This document shows positions 1 through 5,222 of a stretch of 6,077 nucleotides of DNA, piece after piece. The stretch lies in NCBI GenBank assembly GCA_944387905.1, contig CALXGU010000098.1, positions 1-6,077 on the forward strand, read 5' to 3'. Position 1 is the first letter of the stretch. The number at the start of each line of letters is the position of its first letter. The notes beneath the pieces are model-generated. The model did not search any database. It saw only the letters and a program-made list of their open reading frames with translations, and was not told the DNA's origin. The stretch comes from an uncultured Clostridia bacterium (GTDB lineage Bacteria; Bacillota; Clostridia; Oscillospirales; QAKW01). Made by a program: the position numbers and the translations under genes.

Positions 1-483
1 ATCACTCCGGTCATAGTGCTGCTCTGTCCTATTATACTCTTTATTGGCGGAAGCTCTGTTTTCGGTACTCAGTATCTGATACCTACCAACAGGATAAAGC
101 CGTATACTGTCTCGGTGTTTACCGGAATGATAGTAAATATAATTTTCAACCTTATGCTTATACCGCGTTTCGGCGCGGCGGGCGCCGCGATAGGCACGGT
201 GGTCGCCGAGTTTGCCGTGCTTGCTGTTCAGATGTTTGTACTCAGAAAACAGTTCAGTCCTATGATGTATCTGCATTGCTGGCGCAATTTTCTGGCTGCA
301 GCCGTAATGTATGTGTGCGTTGTGTGGACGGGAAAGCTTATAGGCAGCTCGACTATGCTTTCTTTGATAGTTCAGATCTCAGTCGGCACTGTCGTGTACT
401 TCTGTCTGCTGCTGTTGCTGCGTGACAGATTTGTATTGAAATATGCTTCGATAATAAAAAACAAGCTTTTAAAAAACAAATAA
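1..483 (+). CDS. Polysaccharide (Wzx-type) flippase, C-terminal part
   Basis: This is an integral membrane protein of the oligosaccharide flippase / polysaccharide transport family, whose members move lipid-linked sugar repeat units across the cytoplasmic membrane for capsule, EPS or teichoic-acid-like polymers. The reading frame is open from base 1, so the gene starts upstream; the GTG at 16 is only an internal codon. About 160 residues are visible, roughly the last third of a usual 450-500 aa protein. They hold about five hydrophobic segments, near residues 3-22, 37-55, 60-80, 95-112 and 118-140. Between them is the family-typical stretch with Q24, L26, P28, K33, the N46/N50 helix, the LIPRFG turn and the GAAGAAIGTVVAE helix. 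The tail is lysine-rich, as expected for a cytosolic end. A terminator follows 12 bases after the TAA. The family call is from pattern recognition; the transported substrate cannot be told. Confidence 0.85.
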   Translation: MTPVIVLLCPIILFIGGSSVFGTQYLIPTNRIKPYTVSVFTGMIVNIIFNLMLIPRFGAAGAAIGTVVAEFAVLAVQMFVLRKQFSPMMYLHCWRNFLAAAVMYVCVVWTGKLIGSSTMLSLIVQISVGTVVYFCLLLLLRDRFVLKYASIIKNKLLKNK

Positions 484-494
484 ATAATAAAAGT

Positions 495-534
495 GAAAAC
501 GACCGTTTTTTAAACGGTCGTTTTCGTCTTTTTT
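495..534 (+). terminator. Intrinsic terminator between convergent genes, probably bidirectional
   Basis: A 14-bp perfect stem (495-508 pairs with 512-525) closes a three-T loop. On the plus strand it is followed by a T-rich tract (GTCTTTTTT, 526-534), fitting termination of the flippase transcript. On the minus strand the hairpin is followed by ACTTTTATTATT, a weaker U-rich tail. It could therefore also end the malic enzyme transcript, whose stop codon lies about 40 bases away. Confidence 0.9.
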
Positions 535-566
535 GGAGAAAAAAGGAAATGTATGCAATATTATTA

Positions 567-1739
567 TTATATTCTTGCCACACCGGTTTCGTGAGCTGTT
601 TTGACTACAGCCTTGGCGACAACTTCCGCAACTCGCTTGTCAAGAGCGGGCGCGATTATGTTCTCCTCGGTTATCTCATCGTCCGGGATGAGTGAGGCAA
701 GAGCGTAAGATGTAGCTACTTTCATCTCTTCGTTTATGCATGACGCCCTGCAGTCAAGCGCACCGCGGAAAATACCCGGGAAGGCAAGCACATTGTTTAT
801 CTGATTCGGGAAATCCGAACGTCCTGTTCCGACTATGCGCGCGCCGGCAGCCTTGGCAATATCCGGCATTATTTCCGGAGTCGGATTTGCCATCGGGAAA
901 AGTATTGCGTCGTGGTTCATTGTCTTTACCATCTCGGCTGTTACTGTGCCCGGTACCGATACACCGATAAACACGTCGGCGCCGACCATTGCGTCTGCGA
1001 TGGAGCCGGTCAGATGCTCAAGGTTTGTCACCTTGGCCATTTCAGCCTGAGCCGGGTTTATTCTGCTGTCACCCTCGCAGATTATTCCGTGACGGCCGCA
1101 AAGAATCATATTTTTGGCGCCCATGTTCATAAGGTGTTTAGCTATTGCTATGCCGGCTGAGCCTGCTCCGCTCATTACGATCTTTATCTCTGATATATCT
1201 TTCTTGACAAGTTTGAGCGCATTGATAAGCGCTGCCGCAACGACTATGGCTGTACCGTGCTGATCGTCATGGAAAATCGGAATATCGCATATCTCCTTGA
1301 GTCTGCTCTCTATCTCAAAGCAGCGCGGAGCGGATATATCCTCAAGATTTATGCCGCCGAAGCTTCCGGAAATAAGATAGATAGTACGTACTATTTCGTC
1401 TACGTCTTTTGAGCGTATGCAGATAGGAAACGCGTCAACATCCGCAAAAGTCTTGAACAGAGCGCATTTACCTTCCATAACAGGCATACCGGCCTCAGGG
1501 CCGATGTCGCCCAGACCCAGTATCGCTGTGCCGTCTGTGATTACCGCTACCAGATTGGAACGGCGCGTAAGCTCAAATGATTTATTGTAATCCTTGTTTA
1601 TCTCAAGACACGGCTCGGCAACACCGGGCGTGTATGCCAAAGACAGATCTTTTCTGTCGTTGATATCTACACGTGAGACGACCTCTATTTTTCCGCCCCA
1701 TTCATAATGTTTTTGTAGTGATTCCTGTCTTATGTCCAT
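567..1739 (-). CDS. Malic enzyme, oxaloacetate-decarboxylating malate dehydrogenase, short bacterial type
   Basis: A cytosolic enzyme that converts L-malate and NAD(P)+ to pyruvate, CO2 and NAD(P)H. At 390 aa it has the usual length of the compact bacterial form, with no phosphotransacetylase-like extension. The N-terminal malic domain shows the LAYTPGVAEPC motif with catalytic Tyr36, and the GMPVMEGK segment with catalytic Lys91. Metal ligands are expected at Glu133, Asp134 (NLEDI) and Asp159 (FHDDQHGTA). The NAD-binding domain starts at the GAGSAG loop (191-196) and includes ANPTPE, then RIVGTGRSDFPNQINN and a C-terminal FPGIFRGAL segment. The start is supported by GAGG a few bases upstream of the ATG. 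It lies 55 bases downstream of the Ldh_2-family dehydrogenase on the same strand with no terminator between, so cotranscription is likely. Cofactor choice is uncertain: the end of the second Rossmann strand reads CGRHG (214-218), with Gly215 where many homologues have Asp. Confidence 0.95.
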   Translation of the reverse strand: MDIRQESLQKHYEWGGKIEVVSRVDINDRKDLSLAYTPGVAEPCLEINKDYNKSFELTRRSNLVAVITDGTAILGLGDIGPEAGMPVMEGKCALFKTFADVDAFPICIRSKDVDEIVRTIYLISGSFGGINLEDISAPRCFEIESRLKEICDIPIFHDDQHGTAIVVAAALINALKLVKKDISEIKIVMSGAGSAGIAIAKHLMNMGAKNMILCGRHGIICEGDSRINPAQAEMAKVTNLEHLTGSIADAMVGADVFIGVSVPGTVTAEMVKTMNHDAILFPMANPTPEIMPDIAKAAGARIVGTGRSDFPNQINNVLAFPGIFRGALDCRASCINEEMKVATSYALASLIPDDEITEENIIAPALDKRVAEVVAKAVVKTAHETGVARI

Positions 1740-1794
1740 TATTTTTTCCTCTTTTTCAATAAGTTAGTAAATTTGTTTTGAAAATATCTGTTTA

Positions 1795-2907
1795 TCAGTC
1801 TTCCCACGGGAACTTATACTGCGTGAGGCCAAGCTCGTCGCGTACCTGTATCATCTCTTTCTGTACAGACTCGTTTATAGCTACGCCGTCATGACGCGCA
1901 AGAGATATTTCATATTCTTTTTCGCCTGCTGTGTAGATCCTCTCGGCACCCGGAGCCTTTTTGGAATTACGCACAGAACGCAGAATCTCGCCGGCTTTTT
2001 TGCGGCAGACATCTTCGCCCAGAAAATGATTTGTATCGATAGCGATAAAGAAGTGGCCCAGATGATAGGGGACTTTGTTTCCGTCGGCGTCTTTTCCGTC
2101 AAGAGCCTTGCCGTAATTTCCGTCCTGCAGTACGGCAGAGAGAAGTTCTACTACCATTGCGTAGCCATAGCCCTTATAGCCGCCCAGAGCTTCGCCTATA
2201 CCGCCCAGTGTAGTAAGCGCGGCGGTTCCGTTGCGGATCATTTTGAGGGCCTCTCCCGCGTCTCCTTCAATGGACTCTCCGTCCTGACCGATGATAGTTC
2301 CGGGATGTACGTCTTCTCCTATTCTTGCATAATACTCGATTTTTCCGTTCTGTGTGATAGATGACGCGCAGTCGATGATAAAATCGAATTTTTCATCTGT
2401 CGGGATACCGATAGTGAGCGGGTTTGTTCCGAACATGCCCTCTACGCCGAACGTAGGCGCAACTGACGGTCTTGCGTTTGTACCGGTGATACCGATGCAG
2501 CCTTCCTTGCACGCCATTGTGGCATAGTATCCGGCTATACCGTAATGACATGAATTGCGTACCACTACCATGCCCATGCCGTACTCTTTTGCCTTGTCTA
2601 TTGCCATTTTCATCGATTTATAGCCGATTACCTGGCCCATTCCGTCATGTCCGTCTACAACTGCTGTTGTGGGTGTTTCCTTTATTATTTCATAATTTGT
2701 AACGGGGTTCTGTATTCCGTCTTTGATTCTGTCAAGATAGATCGGTTTGAAGCGGTTTACACCGTGCGACTCTATTCCTCTTTTGTCAGACTCCAGAAGG
2801 ACATCAGCGCATATCTCAGCGTCTTTTCTGGGTATTCCGTAACCGACAAACGAATCGATGACAAAATTCGTGATCGTTTTCCAATCTACTACATTGTTTT
2901 TAGCCAT
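1795..2907 (-). CDS. Malate/L-lactate dehydrogenase family (Ldh_2) NAD(P)-dependent oxidoreductase
   Basis: A 370-aa cytosolic 2-hydroxyacid dehydrogenase of the Ldh_2 family, whose characterised members act on malate, sulfolactate, ureidoglycolate or diketogulonate. It is structurally unrelated to classical Rossmann-type lactate/malate dehydrogenases. Family landmarks are SHGVNR (47-52), the active-site region VRNSCHYGIAGYYA with the probable catalytic His121, FGTNPLTIGIP (159-169) in the cofactor-binding part, DCASS...NGK (179-189), the GGYKGYGYAMVVELLSAVL helix (242-260) and GHFFIAID. A GGAGG Shine-Dalgarno (2916-2920) stands 8 bases before the ATG. It is the first gene of a minus-strand operon with malic enzyme. 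That pairing favours malate as substrate, because the product of one enzyme feeds the other, but sequence alone does not exclude another 2-hydroxyacid. Expression probably starts from the promoter at 3011-3038 and passes the leader hairpin at 2949-2983. Confidence 0.92.
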   Translation of the reverse strand: MAKNNVVDWKTITNFVIDSFVGYGIPRKDAEICADVLLESDKRGIESHGVNRFKPIYLDRIKDGIQNPVTNYEIIKETPTTAVVDGHDGMGQVIGYKSMKMAIDKAKEYGMGMVVVRNSCHYGIAGYYATMACKEGCIGITGTNARPSVAPTFGVEGMFGTNPLTIGIPTDEKFDFIIDCASSITQNGKIEYYARIGEDVHPGTIIGQDGESIEGDAGEALKMIRNGTAALTTLGGIGEALGGYKGYGYAMVVELLSAVLQDGNYGKALDGKDADGNKVPYHLGHFFIAIDTNHFLGEDVCRKKAGEILRSVRNSKKAPGAERIYTAGEKEYEISLARHDGVAINESVQKEMIQVRDELGLTQYKFPWED

Positions 2908-2940
2908 TTTCTTTTCCTCCGTTTAATTCAATGTTCAGAG

Positions 2941-2983
2941 AAACAAAAAGAGCACACTTAGCCTTAAAAGGTAAGTGCACTCT
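2941..2983 (-). terminator. Hairpin plus U-tract in the dehydrogenase leader, candidate attenuator
   Basis: Read on the minus strand, the RNA folds as AGAG, a 2x2 internal loop, CACTTA, CCTT, a two-base loop, AAGG, a bulged C, TAAGTG and CTCT. It is followed at once by TTTTTGTTT (complement of 2941-2949). This is the form of an intrinsic terminator, yet it lies between the promoter at 3011-3038 and the ATG at 2907, inside the leader. Nothing else on this strand upstream within the gap needs terminating, so premature termination control of the operon is the simplest reading. The 5' part of the leader offers partners that could compete with the stem. The arms could instead, or also, be an operator for a dimeric repressor. 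Confidence 0.65.
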
Positions 2984-3010
2984 CAAAATCTCTCTGTGCT
3001 TTACACTATC

Positions 3011-3038
3011 ATTATATACATATTGCGCATAAAGTCAA
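3011..3038 (-). promoter_or_regulatory. Sigma-A-type promoter of the malate dehydrogenase / malic enzyme operon
   Basis: On the minus strand there is TTGACT (complement of 3033-3038), a 16-base spacer and a perfect TATAAT (complement of 3011-3016). The expected start of transcription is near 3004, which leaves a leader of about 95 bases before the ATG. The match is close to consensus, so initiation should be strong unless repressed. Confidence 0.8.
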
Positions 3039-3041
3039 TAC

Positions 3042-3053
3042 ATTTTCGAAAAT
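3042..3053. promoter_or_regulatory. 12-base perfect palindrome beside the -35 box, possible operator
   Basis: ATTTTCGAAAAT is its own reverse complement. It begins four bases upstream of the -35 hexamer of the minus-strand promoter and lies about 80 bases before malQ. This is a suitable place for a dimeric regulator acting on either divergent transcript. AT-rich palindromes of this length also arise by chance, and the A/T run could merely be an UP-like element. No match to consensus cre or Rex sites is evident. Confidence 0.3.
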
Positions 3054-3131
3054 AATTTCAAAGCCTTTGATTATATGTGATTTTGCTGGCAAGAATATAC
3101 ATTAAGACATAAGATATATCGGGGTGAAGCA

Positions 3132-4619
3132 ATGCGTTCAAGCGGAATTTTGATGCCGATTTTCTCATTGCCGTCCGGCAGCGGTATAGGCACTCTCGGA
3201 AAAGCGGCGTATGATTTTGTGGATTTTTTAAAAGCTGCAGGTCAGACGATCTGGCAGATACTGCCCGTCTGTCCCACAGGACATGGAGATTCTCCGTACC
3301 AGGCTTTCTCTTCATATGCGGGAAATCCGTATTTTATTGATCTTGAGCTTCTGGAAAAGGACGGACTTCTTAAAAAAAGCGAGTACAAAAACATAAATTT
3401 CGGCTCTGATCCGCATACAGTAGATTACGGGCTGATGTATAAAAACAGATACGAGGTTTTAAAAAAGGCTTTTTACAGATTCCTTGCCGATCCTGAGGAT
3501 TATTATTCGGGGTTCTGTACGGAAAATGCCGTGTGGCTTGAGGACTACGCTCTTTTCATGGCTTTGAAGGATAAAAACGACGGTCTGCCGTGGTACGAGT
3601 GGGAGACGGGAGCGATGCGCCGCAGTATCCAGGCGATGTCTGATTACAGATTAAAACTTCAGGAGCAGATAGAGTTTCACAGGGTGCTGCAGTATCTGTT
3701 TATGAAGCAGTGGCGGGATCTTAAGCGCTATGCCGCCGGCAGAGGCATTAAAATAATGGGGGATATGCCTATATATGTCGCATATGATAGCGCGGACGTA
3801 TGGGCAAACCCGGAACAGTTCCAGCTTGATGACGTTATGGCTCCGACTGAGGTCGCAGGCTGTCCTCCGGACGCGTTTTCAAAAGACGGTCAGCTTTGGG
3901 GCAATCCGATTTATGACTGGGATAAAATGCGTCGGGACGGATATGAATTCTGGACCGACAGGATAAGGCATGCCTTAAAACTGTACGATATACTCAGAAT
4001 AGATCATTTCAGAGGCTTTGAGTCATATTACTGCATACCTTTTAAGGAGCATACAGCACGGTACGGGCGCTGGAGAAAGGGCCCGGGCAAAAAGCTGTTT
4101 GATACGCTGACGTCAAAATTGGGACAGCTCCCCATCGTAGCGGAGGATCTGGGATATTTGACCGATGATGTCAAAAAGCTTTTGCAGGACTGCGGGTTCC
4201 CGGGCATGAAGGTGCTTCAGTTTGCGTTTGATTCGCGCGAAAACAGTGATTATCTGCCGCACAACTATACCCGAAACTGCGTCGTATATACCGGTACGCA
4301 CGATAATGATACTCTGGCGGGCTGGGAGAAAAATGCGCCGCGGCAAGACGTTTGCTATGCGAAAAAATATATACGATATCATGACAAAGAAAGCTTTTGC
4401 ACCGCTATGATCAAAACCGCCATGGCATCTGTGGCGGATACCGTCATCATACCTATACAGGACTATATCGAGGCCGACAGCCGTGCGCGTATAAATGTTC
4501 CGTCAACGCCTTTTGGAAACTGGTCATGGCGGATCGATCCCGGCCTTATAAATGATGAGCTTGCCGAAAAAATCTACGATATGACCGCTCTGTACGGCCG
4601 TTTGCCGGGCAGCAAATAA
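3132..4619 (+). CDS. malQ: 4-alpha-glucanotransferase (amylomaltase, GH77)
   Basis: A cytosolic enzyme that cleaves alpha-1,4 bonds in malto-oligosaccharides and transfers the dextrinyl part to another glucan, releasing glucose; it serves maltodextrin and glycogen use. The 495-aa length matches the compact Thermus-type form, without the N-terminal extension of enterobacterial MalQ. It opens with RSSGILMPIFSLPS and GIGTLG, then QILPVCPTG and SPYQAFSSYAGNP (54-66). Catalytic residues are Asp291 (nucleophile, LRIDHFRG), Glu338 (acid/base, VAEDLG) and Asp391 (GTHDNDT). The GDMPIYVAYDSADVW (210-224) and CPPDAFSKDGQLWGNPIYDW (244-263) segments are GH77 hallmarks. GGGGTG at 3121-3126 supports the ATG. 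It is divergent from the dehydrogenase operon. No convincing promoter could be picked in the bases just upstream. tspO follows after 63 bases with no terminator, so readthrough is possible. Confidence 0.96.
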   Translation: MRSSGILMPIFSLPSGSGIGTLGKAAYDFVDFLKAAGQTIWQILPVCPTGHGDSPYQAFSSYAGNPYFIDLELLEKDGLLKKSEYKNINFGSDPHTVDYGLMYKNRYEVLKKAFYRFLADPEDYYSGFCTENAVWLEDYALFMALKDKNDGLPWYEWETGAMRRSIQAMSDYRLKLQEQIEFHRVLQYLFMKQWRDLKRYAAGRGIKIMGDMPIYVAYDSADVWANPEQFQLDDVMAPTEVAGCPPDAFSKDGQLWGNPIYDWDKMRRDGYEFWTDRIRHALKLYDILRIDHFRGFESYYCIPFKEHTARYGRWRKGPGKKLFDTLTSKLGQLPIVAEDLGYLTDDVKKLLQDCGFPGMKVLQFAFDSRENSDYLPHNYTRNCVVYTGTHDNDTLAGWEKNAPRQDVCYAKKYIRYHDKESFCTAMIKTAMASVADTVIIPIQDYIEADSRARINVPSTPFGNWSWRIDPGLINDELAEKIYDMTALYGRLPGSK

Positions 4620-4670
4620 TAACAAATGCTGCGTATGTGAATATTTTTATAAATTTTGCCGTATATTGTT

Positions 4671-4677
4671 AAGGGTG
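4671..4677 (+). promoter_or_regulatory. Ribosome binding site that fixes the tspO start
   Basis: AAGGGTG lies 5 bases before the ATG at 4683. The frame also has a TTG at 4656 that would add nine residues (MPYIVKGEF), but that codon has only AT-rich sequence before it. The ATG at 4683 is therefore the better start. Confidence 0.7.
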
Positions 4678-4682
4678 AGTTT

Positions 4683-5147
4683 ATGATAATTAATTTGAAA
4701 AAACTTGTGATAAGCATACTTATACCTCTTGCAGCCGGAGGTCTGGCCGGACTGATAACAAGAGGTTCCATGGACACCTATTCCCAGATAGTGCGTCCGC
4801 CGCTTTCTCCGCCCGGATGGGTTTTTCCGGTGGTCTGGACGATACTGTATATTTTGATGGGCGTTGCCTTCTATATTGTGTGGCAGTCTGACTATCAGGA
4901 AAAAACCAAGGCGTTTGCTCTGTATTTTGCCCAGCTTGCGATGAATTTTGTATGGCCGATACTCTTTTTCAATCTCAAAGCTTACGGCATTTCATTTATA
5001 TGGCTGCTGATAATGCTTGTGCTTATACTTTTTACGGCGATTTCCTTTTACGCGGCGGACAAACGCGCAGGGTATCTTATGATTCCCTATTTTGTATGGG
5101 TACTGTTTGCGGGTTATCTCAATCTGGGTGTTTTCATACTCAACTGA
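4683..5147 (+). CDS. tspO: TspO/MBR family tryptophan-rich membrane protein
   Basis: A 154-aa integral membrane protein of the TspO / translocator protein (peripheral benzodiazepine receptor) family, which binds porphyrins and other hydrophobic ligands. Its role in Firmicutes is not settled. Five hydrophobic helices are visible, near residues 8-26, 46-67, 77-97, 103-123 and 133-153. Signatures are the loop RPPLSPPGWVFPVVWTILY (38-56), QLAMNFVWPILFF (84-96) and PYFVWVLFAGYLN (135-147). Six tryptophans (46, 52, 67, 91, 107, 139) fit the name, and length is typical of bacterial members. It follows malQ by 63 bases on the same strand, so it may be cotranscribed, although there is room for its own promoter. 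A terminator whose stem overlaps the stop codon ends the unit. The functional link with malQ, if any, is unknown. Confidence 0.92.
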   Translation: MIINLKKLVISILIPLAAGGLAGLITRGSMDTYSQIVRPPLSPPGWVFPVVWTILYILMGVAFYIVWQSDYQEKTKAFALYFAQLAMNFVWPILFFNLKAYGISFIWLLIMLVLILFTAISFYAADKRAGYLMIPYFVWVLFAGYLNLGVFILN

Positions 5148-5169
5148 AAGCGGGCTTGCCCGCTTTTTT
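5147..5169 (+). terminator. Intrinsic terminator after tspO
   Basis: The stem AAAGCGGG pairs with CCCGCTTT around a CTTG loop, and the T-run continues to 5169. The stem begins on the last base of the tspO stop codon, a tight placement. The GC-rich core with a T-run is a textbook Rho-independent terminator that closes the malQ-tspO unit. Confidence 0.92.
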
Positions 5170-5170
5170 G

Positions 5171-5199
5171 TTGATTTTATAATGGACGCAGGTTATAAT
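5171..5199 (+). promoter_or_regulatory. Sigma-A-type promoter for the esterase gene
   Basis: TTGATT (5171-5176), a 17-base spacer and TATAAT (5194-5199) give a near-consensus promoter one base after the terminator T-run. Transcription would start near 5206, almost on the AAGGA ribosome binding site (5206-5210), leaving a very short leader. A second perfect TATAAT at 5178-5183 could be an alternative -10; its only possible -35 (TTGCCC, 5156-5161) lies in the terminator hairpin. Confidence 0.7.
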
Positions 5200-5222
5200 G
5201 ATTTCAAGGAAGTGATAAATAA

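Noticed and set aside
1891..2364. 157-codon open frame on the plus strand inside the dehydrogenase gene
   Set aside because: It is fully antisense to a well-conserved gene, has no recognisable domain or ribosome binding site, and has cysteine/phenylalanine-rich composition typical of a shadow frame.
2647..2961. 104-codon plus-strand frame crossing the dehydrogenase start
   Set aside because: It is antisense to the N-terminal coding part and leader, with no recognisable family or start signals.
2830..2980. Short GTG-initiated frame on the minus strand within the dehydrogenase leader (2980 down to about 2900, overlapping the ATG), possible leader peptide
   Set aside because: No ribosome binding site precedes the GTG, there is no run of regulatory codons, and the frame runs through the terminator hairpin.
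2908..3131. Catabolite-repression (cre) or Rex operator in the divergent region
   Set aside because: No sequence close to TGWAANCGNTNWCA or TTGTTAA-N4-TTAACAA was found by eye.
3058..3315. 85-codon minus-strand frame overlapping the malQ start
   Set aside because: It is a shadow of malQ coding sequence with arbitrary composition and no start signals.
4656..4682. Upstream TTG start for tspO
   Set aside because: The ATG at 4683 has the AAGGGTG ribosome binding site; the extra residues precede the usual family N-terminus.
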